From: Albidovulum denitrificans
Lineage (GTDB): Bacteria > Pseudomonadota > Alphaproteobacteria > Rhodobacterales > Rhodobacteraceae
NCBI RefSeq assembly: GCF_002973535.1
Contig: NZ_PVEP01000002.1
Location: 62,001-126,000, forward strand
Length of the DNA: 64,000 bases
Direction: 5' to 3'
Shown: in pieces, positions 44,678 through 54,640 of the stretch
Position numbering within the stretch: position 1 is the first letter of the stretch
Layout of the letters: each line of letters opens with the position of its first letter
The notes under the pieces: model-generated
What the model saw: the letters and a program-made list of their open reading frames with translations, nothing else
Database searches by the model: none
What the model was told of the DNA's origin: nothing
Made by a program: the position numbers and the translations under genes

Positions 44678-44921
44678 GAACCGTCCTTTCCGCCTTGACC
44701 CTGCCTTACCCTCTACGGCGCGAGTGATCGCGCAGCGCACACGGCGATTCAACCCCATGTGAGAGGGCTGACACATAGTTGGGTTCGGGCGGAAAAGCGA
44801 CAATCTGTTGCCCGAGGGGCCGCGAGGAGGGGACGAAAACCGCGCCCCGCGCCGGTCCCGACCCCTGTCCGGCCAGCCCGGCAATGCACCGTCTCAGAAC
44901 CGACACGGAAAGACCGATACC

Positions 44922-46448
44922 ATGAAAACACCCACTCTTCCCTCGCGCGGCCGCAAGGTCCTTCTGGCGGGCGTTTCCGCCCTGTCGCTGATCGTCGCCG
45001 TCCAGATGCCCGTTCTGGGCCTTGACCCGTTCAACGGCGCGGCCATCGCCGCCACCACCACGACGATGAGCAATGCCGACATCGTCGCGCAGATGAAACC
45101 GGCCGTCGTCACCGTCCTGACCGAACTTTCGCCGCAGGCCGATCAGACCGGGGCCGGGCCGGATACTATGCCGCCCGACGAATTCTTCCGCCGCTTCTTC
45201 GGCGAGAACGGCCCCTTCGGCGGCATGCCCGGAATGCCGCAGATGCCGGGCGGCCGTCAGGCGCCGCAGCAGGGGGGGCATGCGCTCGGCTCCGGCTTCA
45301 TCGTCTCGGCCGACGGCTATGTGGTCACGAACGCCCATGTCGTCGACAACGCGCAGAAGATCACCATCAAGACCGAAGACGGCCAGGAACTGCCCGCGAC
45401 GCTGGTCGGCACCGATGCCAAGAACGACATCGCCGTCCTGAAGGTCGATGCCAAGGACAAGCTGCCGACGGTGCAATGGGGCAATTCCGACAGCCTGCGC
45501 GTCGGCGACCCGATCCTGGCCATCGGCGACCCCTTCGGCGTCGGCACCACGGTGACCTCGGGCATCGTTTCGGCCCGTGGGCGCGACCTGCATTCGGGGC
45601 CGTATGACGATTTCATCCAGATCGACGCGCCGATCAACCACGGCAACTCCGGCGGTCCGCTGGTGAATGGCGAAGGCAAGGTCGTCGGCATTAACTCGGC
45701 CATCTATTCGCCGAACGGCGGCAATGTGGGCCTTGGCTTCGCGATCCCCTCGGCGCAGGCCGAAAAGGTCGTGGGCCGGATCATCGAAAGCGGCTCGATC
45801 CAGCACGGGTTCATCGGCGTGACGATCCAGCCCGTCGATGACCAGATCGCGGGCACCATCGGGTTGAAGGAGGCCAAGGGCGCGCTGATCGCCTCGGTCC
45901 AGGACGGATCGCCCGCCGCCGCGGCAGAGCTGAAGCCGGGTGACGTGATCGTCAAGGTCAACGGCACCGCGGTGGAGACGCCGCGCAACGTCTCGCGCGC
46001 CATCGCCGACCTTGCGCCGGGCGACAAGGCGGAGCTGACGCTCTGGCGCGACGGGGCAGAGACGACGGCCACGCTGACGGTCGGCACGCTGGGCGGTGAG
46101 GATACCGCGCAAGGCACGCTGCCGGGCCAGGCCGGTCCGGGCGCCGAAGTGCCGGACCTTGGCCTGTCGGTCGAACCGCTGACGCCGGACCTTGCCGCCC
46201 GGATGGGCGTGCCGGAGGATACCGCAGGCGTCGTCGTGACCGGGGTGGACCCCAAGGGCGCCGCCGCCGACAAGGGGCTGCGCGAGGGCGATATCATCGT
46301 CTCTGTCAATCAGACACCGGTCGACAGCGCCAAGGCCGTCACCTCTGCCGTGGATGCGGCAAAGACCCAGAACCGCGACGGCGCGCTGCTGCTGGTCCAG
46401 CGCGGCGACGGCAAATCCTTCGTGGCGGTGCCGTTCGCGCATTCCTAA
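44922..46448 (+). CDS. degP: DegP/HtrA-family periplasmic serine protease
   Basis: 508 aa. Signal region at the N-terminus (KVLLAGVSALSLIVAVQMPV), a Gly/Met/Pro-rich LA loop (residues 95-118) and a trypsin-like domain with His139 (TNAHVVD), Asp169 (NDIAVL) and Ser243 (HGNSGGP). Two PDZ domains follow (residues ~275-370 and ~395-500). Degrades misfolded envelope proteins. It is the only plus-strand gene amid the rml genes and probably has its own promoter in 44706-44921, where I found no convincing sigma-factor boxes. Confidence 0.94.
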   Translation: MKTPTLPSRGRKVLLAGVSALSLIVAVQMPVLGLDPFNGAAIAATTTTMSNADIVAQMKPAVVTVLTELSPQADQTGAGPDTMPPDEFFRRFFGENGPFGGMPGMPQMPGGRQAPQQGGHALGSGFIVSADGYVVTNAHVVDNAQKITIKTEDGQELPATLVGTDAKNDIAVLKVDAKDKLPTVQWGNSDSLRVGDPILAIGDPFGVGTTVTSGIVSARGRDLHSGPYDDFIQIDAPINHGNSGGPLVNGEGKVVGINSAIYSPNGGNVGLGFAIPSAQAEKVVGRIIESGSIQHGFIGVTIQPVDDQIAGTIGLKEAKGALIASVQDGSPAAAAELKPGDVIVKVNGTAVETPRNVSRAIADLAPGDKAELTLWRDGAETTATLTVGTLGGEDTAQGTLPGQAGPGAEVPDLGLSVEPLTPDLAARMGVPEDTAGVVVTGVDPKGAAADKGLREGDIIVSVNQTPVDSAKAVTSAVDAAKTQNRDGALLLVQRGDGKSFVAVPFAHS

Positions 46449-46472
46449 GACGCAGACGAAAGACGAAAAGGG

Positions 46473-46498
46473 GGGGCGGGCCCGTCCGGGCCGCCCCC
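46473..46498. terminator. bidirectional G+C hairpin between degP and the converging gene
   Basis: Stem GGGGGCGG...CCGCCCCC with an inner GCCCG/CGGGC part, 25 nt after the degP stop and touching the stop of the minus-strand hydrolase-like gene. There is no clear T-run on either side, so termination efficiency is uncertain. Confidence 0.5.
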
Positions 46499-46974
46499 TA
46501 TGCCGCCTGCCGTCGCGGCCGGTTGATCCACAGCGTGACGGCCGCGACCCAGATCGAGGCTTCAAGCGCGAAACTCCAGTGCAGCAAGAAGGACCAGAGC
46601 CAGAAGTCGTGGCTGGGTGGTACGTCGAAGAAGGAGACGAGCCGGGTGCTGAACGGCGCGCCCCACATGATGTCGCCCACGACGGTGTCGAGGATCAGGT
46701 GCAGGAAGACCGACGCAAGGAAGGCCAGCGCGGGCAGGCGCGCGGCGGTCCGCCAGACTAGCGGCAGAATCACGGCGCTGAGGATCATCCAGAAGAACGG
46801 GACATGGACCCAGTAGCGGTGGTGGTGAACGCTCCAGTTGTCGATCAGGACGAAATAGGCAAGGTCGAAATCGGGAAAGACCGCCCCGGCAAGCGCGGCG
46901 GGCAGGACGAACCGCCCTGGCCGGTTGACCCCGCGCCCCAGAAGATAGCCGGCCGGAAGGTGGGCGGTGATCAT
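46498..46974 (-). CDS. YdjM/DUF457-like membrane metal-dependent hydrolase family protein
   Basis: 158 aa with four hydrophobic segments. Begins MITAHLPAGYLLGRG; the conserved FPDFDLAYF (residues 33-41) and SVHHHRYWVHVPFF (48-61), plus LHLILDTVVGDIMW near 92, give the His/Asp pattern of the YdjM (DUF457) family. Catalysis has not been shown for most members. The start at 46974 lies 4 nt after the rfbB stop, so it is the third gene of rfbC-rfbB-ydjM-like. Confidence 0.8.
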   Translation of the reverse strand: MITAHLPAGYLLGRGVNRPGRFVLPAALAGAVFPDFDLAYFVLIDNWSVHHHRYWVHVPFFWMILSAVILPLVWRTAARLPALAFLASVFLHLILDTVVGDIMWGAPFSTRLVSFFDVPPSHDFWLWSFLLHWSFALEASIWVAAVTLWINRPRRQAA

Positions 46975-46978
46975 GCCC

Positions 46979-48022
46979 TTACCCGGTTCCCAGCCGCTGT
47001 CCGACGCCGTCGCGGTCCTGAAGCGCGCGCCACCAGTCCTCATGCGCGAGATACCAGTCGATCGTCTTCTCCAGCCCCTCATCCAGCGTGACCGAGGGGC
47101 GCCAGCCCAGTTCCTCGCGGATGCGGGTCGGGTCGATGGCATAGCGCTGGTCATGGCCGGGGCGGTCGGCGACGAAGGTGATCTGCCCGGAATAGGGGGC
47201 GTTGCCGGGGCGTTTTTCATCAAGGATCGCGCAGATCTTCTGCACCAGCTCAAGGTTCGTGGCCTCGTTTTCCCCCCCGATATTGTAGCTGCGCCCAAGC
47301 GCCCCCTTCTGGACGACCAGCAGCAGCGCGTCGGCATGGTCCTCGACAAACAGCCAGTCGCGAATGTTGTCGCCCTTGCCGTAGATCGGGATCGGCGCGC
47401 CCGCTAAGGCCTTCAGGATCACCACCGGGATCAGCTTTTCGGGGAAGTGGTAGGGGCCATAATTGTTCGAACAGTTGGTCAGCACGACCGGCAGCCCGTA
47501 GGTTTCCGCCCAGGCCCGGACGAGGTGGTCCGACGACGCCTTGGATGCCGAGTAGGGGGAGCGGGGATCGTAAGGCGTGTCCTCGGTGAACTTCACCCCC
47601 GGATCGGCGGGGAGCGAGCCAAAGACCTCATCGGTGGAGATATGGTGGAAGCGAAAGCCCTGCGGCTTGCCCTGCGCGGTCCAGTAGGCGCGGGCGGCCT
47701 CAAGCATCGTGTAGGTGCCGATGATATTGGTTTCCATGAAGGCCGCGGGGCCGTCGATGGAGCGATCGACATGGCTTTCGGCGGCCAGATGCATGATCGC
47801 GTCGGGCTTGTGCCGGTCAAGGATCGCATCCACCGCCGCGCGGTCGCAGATGTCGGCCTTCTCGAACGCATAGGCGGGGCTGTCCGCGACCTCGGCCACA
47901 TTGGTCAGCGACCCGGCATAGGTCAGCTTGTCGAGGTTGACGACCGAATGCCCGGCCCGGATCGCGCGGCGGATCACGGCCGAGCCGATGAACCCCGCGC
48001 CGCCTGTGACGAGAAGCTTCAT
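46979..48022 (-). CDS. rfbB: dTDP-glucose 4,6-dehydratase
   Basis: 347 aa. Second step of dTDP-rhamnose synthesis; NAD-bound SDR enzyme. [20 protein letters not shown] Rossmann loop; [15 protein letters not shown] near residue 78; [10 protein letters not shown] near 127; catalytic [15 protein letters not shown] near 155; [14 protein letters not shown] near 257. ATGA overlap with rfbC. Confidence 0.96.
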   Translation of the reverse strand: MKLLVTGGAGFIGSAVIRRAIRAGHSVVNLDKLTYAGSLTNVAEVADSPAYAFEKADICDRAAVDAILDRHKPDAIMHLAAESHVDRSIDGPAAFMETNIIGTYTMLEAARAYWTAQGKPQGFRFHHISTDEVFGSLPADPGVKFTEDTPYDPRSPYSASKASSDHLVRAWAETYGLPVVLTNCSNNYGPYHFPEKLIPVVILKALAGAPIPIYGKGDNIRDWLFVEDHADALLLVVQKGALGRSYNIGGENEATNLELVQKICAILDEKRPGNAPYSGQITFVADRPGHDQRYAIDPTRIREELGWRPSVTLDEGLEKTIDWYLAHEDWWRALQDRDGVGQRLGTG

Positions 48023-48588
48023 GCCGTCACCTCATAGCGGAAGGGGCTTTGGAAATCCTTCAGGTAAGGCGCCTTGGCGTCCTTCTCCGACAGGACCGCG
48101 CCGGCGGTGTCGATGCCCCAGTCGATGCCGATCTGCGGATCGTCGAAGCGCACCGCGCCGTCGCAGTCGGGCGCGTAGACGTCGGAGCATTTGTAAAGCA
48201 GCTCGCTGTCTGGTTCCCGAGTGATGAAGCCATGCAGGAACCCGGCCGGGATCAGCAGTTGCCGCCCGTTGTCGGCCGACAGCTCCTCTCCCACCCACTG
48301 ACCGTAGGTGGGGGAGCCGACGCGGATATCCACCGCCACGTCGAAGACCCGGCCCCGCCCGCAGCGCACCAGTTTTGTCTGCGCATGGGGCGGCGCCTGG
48401 AAATGCAGCCCCCGTACCGTGCCGACAGTGGCCGACATCGAATGGTTGTCCTGCACGAAATCGTACACGATCCCCTGACGCGCCAGCGTCTCCTTGTTCC
48501 AGACCTCGGAAAACCAGCCGCGCGCATCGCCGAAGCGGCGCGGCGTCAGGATCAGCACACCGGGGAGTTTTGTCTTGTCTATCTGCAT
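48019..48588 (-). CDS. rfbC: dTDP-4-dehydrorhamnose 3,5-epimerase
   Basis: 189 aa, cupin fold. [16 protein letters not shown] near residue 24; [21 protein letters not shown] near 44-64 with the catalytic His; [21 protein letters not shown] near 76; [11 protein letters not shown] near 110. ATG at 48588 gives the family length. First gene of the rfbC-rfbB-hydrolase unit. Confidence 0.95.
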   Translation of the reverse strand: MQIDKTKLPGVLILTPRRFGDARGWFSEVWNKETLARQGIVYDFVQDNHSMSATVGTVRGLHFQAPPHAQTKLVRCGRGRVFDVAVDIRVGSPTYGQWVGEELSADNGRQLLIPAGFLHGFITREPDSELLYKCSDVYAPDCDGAVRFDDPQIGIDWGIDTAGAVLSEKDAKAPYLKDFQSPFRYEVTA

Positions 48589-49150
48589 GGAAACCTGGCC
48601 ACTTGTCGTTGCGGCGGACCATATCGGGGCCGACGCGGTGGTGAAAGCGGAAATGGGGCGGGGTGCGGGCGGGCTGGCGAAACCTCGCGGCCGGGTGTAA
48701 CTGACCGGTGGCATTGTTTCCGTTCCGTGGCCGATCACGGGCGTCTTCGACGGCCTTTCGCGGGGCTGAAACGTGGCTTGTCGCGGTTCGCCGGGAATCG
48801 TGCTATTTCTTGGCGGATGCAGAAAAACGCTGGCGGCTGCACGGCTGGCGAGAGATAAATGCAAGGTGACGGGCGGATTGGTTGAGTGATAGTCGACTGC
48901 GATTTCGATGCAGATGCGTGACGAAGGGGACGGCCCCGGCGGGCGCAGACCCCGAAAGATTGACTGACCGAGGATTTGAAGGCGCGATGCGGTATTTCGG
49001 AACGGCAGGCGTGACCATGCCCTGCCCTGATGCGTTGAGGGGGGCGGGCGATACAGGGCGCATCGTCATAATCCTGCCCCGGACATCTGGGATGAGGGGC
49101 CGCGCCGGGCAGGCGCGCGCAGGCGGAACGGACAGCGAAGGCAGCGCGGC
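48589..49150. other. 562-bp gap between divergent rfbC and UDP-glucuronate decarboxylase genes
   Basis: Holds a plausible plus-strand promoter, TTGTCG (48778-48783), 17-bp spacer, TGCTAT (48801-48806), giving an mRNA leader of roughly 340 nt before the ATG at 49151. A 90-codon GTG-start frame ending on that ATG is present but has no recognisable content. No clear promoter was seen for rfbC and no terminator-like hairpin for attenuation. Confidence 0.45.
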
Positions 49151-50128
49151 ATGAGCGTGATTTCCAAGCGGATTCTGGTGACGGGCGGTGCGGGCTTCCT
49201 TGGCTCCCACCTTTGCGAACGGCTGGTCGCGGCCGGGCATGACGTGCTGTGCGTCGACAACTACTTTACCGGCCGGCGCGAGAACGTGGCCCATCTGATC
49301 GGCCATCCCCGGTTCGAGATCATGCGCCATGACGTGACCTTCCCGCTTTATGTCGAGGTGGACGAGATCTACAACCTCGCCTGTCCCGCCAGCCCGATCC
49401 ACTATCAGCACGACCCGGTGCAAACGACGAAGACCTCGGTCCATGGCGCCATCAACATGCTGGGTCTGGCCAAGCGTCTGCGCGCCAAGATCCTTCAGGC
49501 CTCCACCTCCGAGGTCTATGGCGACCCGCAGGTCCATCCGCAGCGCGAGGGCTACTGGGGCCATGTGAACCCGATCGGCTACCGGTCCTGCTATGACGAG
49601 GGCAAGCGCTGTGCCGAGACGCTGTTCTTCGACTACCACCGCCAGCACAGGCTGCGCATCAAGGTGGCGCGGATATTCAACACCTATGGCCCCCGGATGC
49701 ACCCGCAGGACGGCCGCGTGGTGTCGAACTTCATCATGCAGGCGCTGGCGGGCGAGCCGATCACCATCTATGGCGATGGCAGCCAGACCCGGTCCTTCTG
49801 CTTTGTCGATGACCTGATCGAGGGGCTGATCCGCCTGATGGAAACCCCCGATGAGGTCACCGGGCCGATGAATATCGGCAACCCGGTGGAAATGACGATC
49901 AAGGAACTGGCCGAGGCGGTGATCGACCTCACCGGCTCCTCCTCGAAACTCGTCCACAAGGCGCTGCCGCAGGACGACCCGATCCAGCGCCAGCCCGATA
50001 TCGGTCTTGCCCGCAGCGCGCTGGGCTGGGAGCCGCAGGTGGCGCTGCGCGACGGACTTTCCAAGACCATCAGCTATTTCAGGGCCTTGCGCGAAGAACT
50101 TGACGCGGCAGGGCGGGTGGAGGCATGA
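49151..50128 (+). CDS. UDP-glucuronate decarboxylase (UDP-xylose synthase)-like epimerase/dehydratase
   Basis: 325-aa SDR protein. [19 protein letters not shown] at residues 7-25; [16 protein letters not shown] near 36; [20 protein letters not shown] near 76, the hallmark of UXS enzymes; [14 protein letters not shown] near 117; catalytic YDEGKRCAE near 147; [15 protein letters not shown] near 178. Makes UDP-xylose from UDP-glucuronate as precursor for surface polysaccharide. First gene of the plus-strand polysaccharide operon; overlaps the next gene by ATGA. Confidence 0.92.
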   Translation: MSVISKRILVTGGAGFLGSHLCERLVAAGHDVLCVDNYFTGRRENVAHLIGHPRFEIMRHDVTFPLYVEVDEIYNLACPASPIHYQHDPVQTTKTSVHGAINMLGLAKRLRAKILQASTSEVYGDPQVHPQREGYWGHVNPIGYRSCYDEGKRCAETLFFDYHRQHRLRIKVARIFNTYGPRMHPQDGRVVSNFIMQALAGEPITIYGDGSQTRSFCFVDDLIEGLIRLMETPDEVTGPMNIGNPVEMTIKELAEAVIDLTGSSSKLVHKALPQDDPIQRQPDIGLARSALGWEPQVALRDGLSKTISYFRALREELDAAGRVEA

Positions 50129-51684
50129 CCGTCACAACGATGCAGACCCAGACGCGAAGCGGTAGCGCGGTTGGCAACGCGCTCTGGATCATCGCGGCCT
50201 TCGTCGCGATGTTCAGCGTCATGGTCATCAATGGCCGCCCGTTGTTCTATTTCGACACGATCGGTTATATCTCGCAGGGTCATAACGGCTTGCGGCAGTT
50301 GGGGTTTGAGGGCGAATCCCCGATCCAGGCGGAAAATGCCCAAGCCTGGGCGCAGCAGGAAGCAGGGGTGAATGGCGGCGAGACCACCGCGCCCCGGCCC
50401 GACCTGCCCCAGATCGACGCGAAGAACACGGTAGATGGCTCCCGCTCCGCGCCCTATGCGCTTCTGACCGGCCTGCTGGCGCGGCTTGGCCTGCTTGAAG
50501 GGCTGAACCTTCTGAACGCCCTGGCGGTGATGCTGGCGGTCTGGCTGCCGATGCGGATCGCGCAGCGCAAGATGGGTCTGCATGTCTCGCTGGCGCAGAT
50601 GGTCTGCCTGCCGGTGATCGTCGCCTCGCTGGGCTCGCTGCCCTTCTTCGTGGCCTATCTGATGCCCGACACCTTCGCGCCGGTGCTTCTGCTTTGCATC
50701 GCCTCGCTGACGATCTTCGGGCGCGGGATGCGCTGGTGGGAGCTTTTGCTGACCATGGGCCTTGCCTCTTTCGCCGTGGTCTCGCACCTGTCGCATCTGG
50801 CCATCGCGGCGCTGATGGTCCCGGCCTCACTTCTCGTATCGCTCATCATCACGCGGCATCGCTGGTGGCTGCCGCCCGCGCTGGTGCTGGTCGTCCTCGG
50901 CATCGGCTTTGCCGAACAAAGCCTTCTGCGCACCGCCGCGAAAGAGGTCTCCGGCTCCGAGGTGGTGATCAAACCCTATATCACCGCGCGGCTGATCCAG
51001 GACGGGCCGGGCCTGCACTATCTGGAAACGCATTGCCCGAATGACGCGATCCCGACCTGCAAGCTTTATACCGCGCTGCAAATCTCGGACGATCCCTATC
51101 GCCTGACCGCGACGCATATCGTGTTCGAGACGAGCCAGCAGCTTGGCTCCTTCCGGCTGATGACGCCGGACGACCAGCGCGTCGTGGCCGAGGCGCAGAT
51201 CGGCTTTTTCTTCGACGTTCTGGCCGATGCGCCCTTCGACACGACCTTTGCCTTCCTCAAGAACACCCTGATCCAGTCGCGTCTGGTCAGCGTCGACATG
51301 ACCCTGCCGACCGAGGCCATCGTGGCGCAGAACGCCGCCGCGTCGGGGCTGATGACGGGGCCGTTCACGCATGGGCGGCTGACAGAGGACCTTGGCTGGT
51401 TCGGCCCGGTCAACGCGATGCAGGACATGCTCTACCTCGTGTCGCTGATCGTGGCGGCGGGGCTGCTTTTCTGGCCGAACCGGGTGCCGGGACGGATCAA
51501 GGGTTTTGTGGTGATGCTGCTTCTGGGCATCCTCGCCAATGCGCTGGTCTGTGGCGGCATCTCGCAGCCCGCGACGCGCTATGGCGCGCGGGTGATCTGG
51601 CTGCTGCCCCTGGGTGCGACGATCCTTGTCCTCTTCTTCCGCCGCGCGCGGCAGTTCGCCAACGGGGCGGGGGGGCAGATATGA
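50125..51684 (+). CDS. polytopic membrane protein of the polysaccharide operon (519 aa), unrecognised
   Basis: About ten to eleven hydrophobic helices, with a first periplasmic loop ([20 protein letters not shown]) carrying an Asp soon after TM1, and a large soluble loop around residues 270-425. The Asp-after-TM1 pattern recalls GT-C glycosyltransferases, but I cannot assign it to one. ATGA overlaps with the genes on both sides place it firmly in the operon, so a role in glycan transfer, polymerisation or export is likely. Confidence 0.75.
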   Translation: MTVTTMQTQTRSGSAVGNALWIIAAFVAMFSVMVINGRPLFYFDTIGYISQGHNGLRQLGFEGESPIQAENAQAWAQQEAGVNGGETTAPRPDLPQIDAKNTVDGSRSAPYALLTGLLARLGLLEGLNLLNALAVMLAVWLPMRIAQRKMGLHVSLAQMVCLPVIVASLGSLPFFVAYLMPDTFAPVLLLCIASLTIFGRGMRWWELLLTMGLASFAVVSHLSHLAIAALMVPASLLVSLIITRHRWWLPPALVLVVLGIGFAEQSLLRTAAKEVSGSEVVIKPYITARLIQDGPGLHYLETHCPNDAIPTCKLYTALQISDDPYRLTATHIVFETSQQLGSFRLMTPDDQRVVAEAQIGFFFDVLADAPFDTTFAFLKNTLIQSRLVSVDMTLPTEAIVAQNAAASGLMTGPFTHGRLTEDLGWFGPVNAMQDMLYLVSLIVAAGLLFWPNRVPGRIKGFVVMLLLGILANALVCGGISQPATRYGARVIWLLPLGATILVLFFRRARQFANGAGGQI

Positions 51685-52697
51685 CGGCGGGTGGCCCGAC
51701 AATCTCGGTCGTGATGCCCGCCTTCGGGGCCGAGCGGTTGATGCCGCGCGTTCTGGCGCCCCTGATGGCGATGCAGGCGCGGGGCGAGGTGACGGAGGTC
51801 ATCGTGGTCGATGACCGCTCCCCCGACCGCACGGCCGAGGTCGCGCGCGGGATGGGCGCGCGGGTCCTGACCACACCGCAGAACGGCGGGCCGGGCCTGG
51901 CGCGCAACATGGCGGCGCAAGAGGCGGTGGGCGACATCCTGTGGTTCGTCGACAGCGACGTGATCGCCCATGACGACGGCGCCGGAAAGGTCCGCGCCGC
52001 CTTTGCCGACCCCGAGGTCGCGGCGGTCTTCGGGTCCTATGACAGCGCGCCCGACGGGCAGCACTGGTTTTCCCGCTACAAGAACCTGATGCACCGCTTC
52101 TACCACCAGACCGCGCAGCGCGACGCGCATACGTTCTGGGCCGGGTGCGGCGCGGTCAGGAAGGACATGTTCCTGAAGATCGGCGGCTTTGACGTGGAAA
52201 CCTACCGCGTGCCGTCGATCGAGGACATCGAGCTTGGCTACCGCATCCGCCGCGCGGGCGGGCGCATCACCGTCGATCCGACGCTTCTGGGCAAGCACCT
52301 GAAGGTCTGGACGCCGAAGGGCGCCTTTCACACCGACATCTTCCGCCGCGCGCTGCCCTGGTCGCGGCTGATGATCGCGCGCGAGGGGGTGCATAACGAC
52401 CTCAACACCAGCCATGGCGAAAAGGCCAAGGCGGTGCTGGCGGGGCTGCTGATCCTGTCGATCCTCGCGCTGCCCTTCGCGCCGGGGATCTGGCCCCTGA
52501 CGCTGGCGCTGATCCTGCTGGCCATCCTCGCCAACGGGCGCTTCGTGCGCTTCATGTATGCCCATGGCGGCGCGGGCTTTGCCGCGGCGACGCTGGCCTG
52601 GCACCAGTTCTACTACGTCTACTCGGCCACGGCCTTTGCCTGGTGCCTGTTCGAATATCACGTCCTGGGCGTGAAGAACCGCCTGCATGTGCCGTAA
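51681..52697 (+). CDS. family 2 glycosyltransferase with C-terminal membrane part
   Basis: 338 aa. GT-A fold: ISVVMPAFGAERLMPRVL at residues 7-24, VVDDRSPDRTAEVARGMGAR near 40, NGGPGLARNMAAQ near 66 and DSDVIAHDDG near 90 (DxD type). SIEDIELGYRIRRAG near 178 holds the ED acceptor-base motif. Two hydrophobic helices (VLAGLLILSILALPFAPGIW, LILLAILANGRFVRF) follow. Transfers a sugar to a lipid-linked or nascent glycan; specificity unknown. Confidence 0.88.
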   Translation: MTAGGPTISVVMPAFGAERLMPRVLAPLMAMQARGEVTEVIVVDDRSPDRTAEVARGMGARVLTTPQNGGPGLARNMAAQEAVGDILWFVDSDVIAHDDGAGKVRAAFADPEVAAVFGSYDSAPDGQHWFSRYKNLMHRFYHQTAQRDAHTFWAGCGAVRKDMFLKIGGFDVETYRVPSIEDIELGYRIRRAGGRITVDPTLLGKHLKVWTPKGAFHTDIFRRALPWSRLMIAREGVHNDLNTSHGEKAKAVLAGLLILSILALPFAPGIWPLTLALILLAILANGRFVRFMYAHGGAGFAAATLAWHQFYYVYSATAFAWCLFEYHVLGVKNRLHVP

Positions 52698-52742
52698 CGG
52701 GCCGCGAAGGTACAACAAACCCAACCGGAAGCGGGGAAGGGA

Positions 52743-53663
52743 ATGAAGGATATGGATACCAAGACCGCCGGCAAGACGGCCGCGCAGAAGATCGCGTCCG
52801 AGCTTGACGGCATGACGCTCAGCATCGTGATCCCGGCCTATAATGAGGAAGGCGCGGTGCGTCACACGATCGAGGAAGTCCGCGCGGCGATGGACCCGCA
52901 GGGCATCCCCTATGAGATCATCGTCGTCGATGACGGGTCCGAGGACCGCACGCTTGAGATCGCGCGCGAAACCGGCGTGATCGTGGACAGCAATCAGGTC
53001 AATACCGGCTACGGCGCCAGCCTGAAGCGCGGGATCAAGAAGGCGCAATACGAATACGTCGCCATCATCGACGCCGACGGCACCTATCCGCCGCATTACC
53101 TGCCCTCGATGCTGGCCATGTGCCGCGATCAGGACATGGTGGTGGGCGACCGGGGGGCGGCGATGAAGAACGTCCCCTGGGTTCGCAAACCGGCGAAATG
53201 GGTGTTGAACACCTTCGCCTCCTTCCTGGCGGAGCGGAAGCTGAACGACCTCAATTCCGGCCTGCGGGTGTTCCGCAAGTCGGAGCTTGTCCCCTTCATC
53301 CCGCTCCTGCCGCAGAAGTTTTCCTTCACCACGACGATCACGCTTTGCATGTCGTGTAATGGCAAGCGGATGATGTATACGCCGATCGAATACGGCAAGC
53401 GGGTTGGAAAATCGAAAATCCGGCCGGTGGATTTCCTGAACTTCATCATCCTCGTCCTGCGCATGACGGTGCTGTTCAACCCGCTCAGGGTCTTCATCCC
53501 GCTGGGCCTTGCGCTGATGGGCGTGGGGGCGTTGAAATTCCTCTATGACATCTGGATGGACAACCTGTCGGAAACGACGATCTTCGCCTTCCTGTCGGCC
53601 CTCATCATCTGGTCGCTGGGCCTGATCGCCGACATGATCTCGCGCCTGCACCTGAGGCCCTGA
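52743..53663 (+). CDS. DPM1/GtrB-like family 2 glycosyltransferase with two C-terminal helices
   Basis: 306 aa. LSIVIPAYNEEGAVRHTIEE at residues 22-41, IVVDDGSEDRTLEIARETG near 60, YGASLKRGIKKAQ near 89, IIDADGTYPPHYLPSM near 107 (DxD). Two C-terminal helices follow (VFIPLGLALMGVGALKFLY; IFAFLSALIIWSLGLI). This layout fits polyprenyl-phosphate sugar transferases. GGAAGGGA lies close to the ATG at 52743; a second ATG at 52752 is also possible. A 45-nt gap separates it from the previous gene. Confidence 0.88.
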   Translation: MKDMDTKTAGKTAAQKIASELDGMTLSIVIPAYNEEGAVRHTIEEVRAAMDPQGIPYEIIVVDDGSEDRTLEIARETGVIVDSNQVNTGYGASLKRGIKKAQYEYVAIIDADGTYPPHYLPSMLAMCRDQDMVVGDRGAAMKNVPWVRKPAKWVLNTFASFLAERKLNDLNSGLRVFRKSELVPFIPLLPQKFSFTTTITLCMSCNGKRMMYTPIEYGKRVGKSKIRPVDFLNFIILVLRMTVLFNPLRVFIPLGLALMGVGALKFLYDIWMDNLSETTIFAFLSALIIWSLGLIADMISRLHLRP

Positions 53664-53665
53664 TC

Positions 53666-54640
53666 GTGGCCGTCGGGCGCAGCGCGATGCGGAAATGGCT
53701 GATCCGGGCATCCGGGTCGGCGGTCGTGCTTGGCTTCATCTTCTGGTTCTTGCCGAAGGAGGCGATCCTTCAGGGCTTCACCCGGCTCAGCTGGCCCCTG
53801 TTCCTGTCGGTTCTGGGGGCGTTCCTGCTGTGCCATGTCGCCACCGCGTCGAAATGGTGGCTGCTGATGGAGCGCGCGGTCAGCTTCCCGGTCGCGCTCA
53901 GGGCGCATTTCGCGGGGCTGGCGGCCAATCTCTGCCTGCCCGGCGCCGCCGGGGGCGATGCGGTGCGCGCGGGGCTGGCCCATGCGGCGCTGCGTGACGG
54001 GCCGAAGGTGGCGGCGGCGGCGGTGGGCGACCGGATGATCGACCTTGCCGCGCTGGCCTGCCTGATGCTGACCGGCTTCATGCTGCTGCCCGAGGCGGGT
54101 GAGCCGGGCGAACAGGGCATGGTGGTGCCGGTCGCGATGGCCGTGCTGGCGCTGGCGGCGGCGGCGCTTTTCGCCTTTCCGCCGGTGGCGCGGCTGGTCT
54201 GGACCCGCTGGCCCGGCCTGCCCGCGCGGGGCCTTGCGCTGCGCGTCGCGGAGGCCTTCGGCGCGCTGGCGAAACGGCCGGTCCTGCTGCTCTTCACGCT
54301 GGTCTATTCGGCGGCGATCCAGTCGGTGCTGATCTGGCTGTCGATCCGTCTGGCAGAGCCGGTGGGCGTCCATGTCCCCTTCGCTGCGTGGTTTTTCGCC
54401 TGGCCGCTGGCCAAGATCATCGCCACGCTGCCCCTGTCGCTGGGCGGGCTTGGCGTGCGCGAAGGCTCGCTTGCAGCCCTTCTGGTGCCGTTTGGCGCCG
54501 CCGCGCCCGATGTCGTGGCCTCGGGCCTTGCCTGGCAGGGCATTCTTTACCTCGCCGGCGCCATCGGTGCGCTGATCCTGGTGCTTTCGGGCGGGCGGCT
54601 GCAAACCCGCGCCACCACCCTCAAGGAGATTTCCGAATGA
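53666..54640 (+). CDS. YbhN/LPG-synthase-type (UPF0104) membrane protein
   Basis: 324 aa with about eight helices. The conserved FAGLAANLCLPGAAGGDAVRAG near residue 85 and KIIATLPLSLGGLGVREGSLAALL near 250 are the hallmarks of this flippase-like family (PF03706 type), known for lysyl-phosphatidylglycerol synthase N-domains and lipid or lipid-linked sugar translocation. GTG at 53666, 2 nt after the previous stop, is used; ATG 53687 is the alternative. Overlaps the next gene by ATGA. Confidence 0.82.
   Translation: MAVGRSAMRKWLIRASGSAVVLGFIFWFLPKEAILQGFTRLSWPLFLSVLGAFLLCHVATASKWWLLMERAVSFPVALRAHFAGLAANLCLPGAAGGDAVRAGLAHAALRDGPKVAAAAVGDRMIDLAALACLMLTGFMLLPEAGEPGEQGMVVPVAMAVLALAAAALFAFPPVARLVWTRWPGLPARGLALRVAEAFGALAKRPVLLLFTLVYSAAIQSVLIWLSIRLAEPVGVHVPFAAWFFAWPLAKIIATLPLSLGGLGVREGSLAALLVPFGAAAPDVVASGLAWQGILYLAGAIGALILVLSGGRLQTRATTLKEISE

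Noticed and set aside
44706-44921. Heat-shock (sigma-32) promoter before degP, based on CCCCATGT at about 44753
   Set aside because: No matching -35 element at the right distance.
48882-49154. 90-codon GTG-start frame ending by ATGA on the UDP-glucuronate decarboxylase gene
   Set aside because: No Shine-Dalgarno, no hydrophobic or recognisable content, biased composition; the coupling is likely chance.
52707-52717. AAGGTACAACA repeated at 63820-63830 in another intergenic region
   Set aside because: An 11-base match between two places is expected many times by chance in 64 kb.
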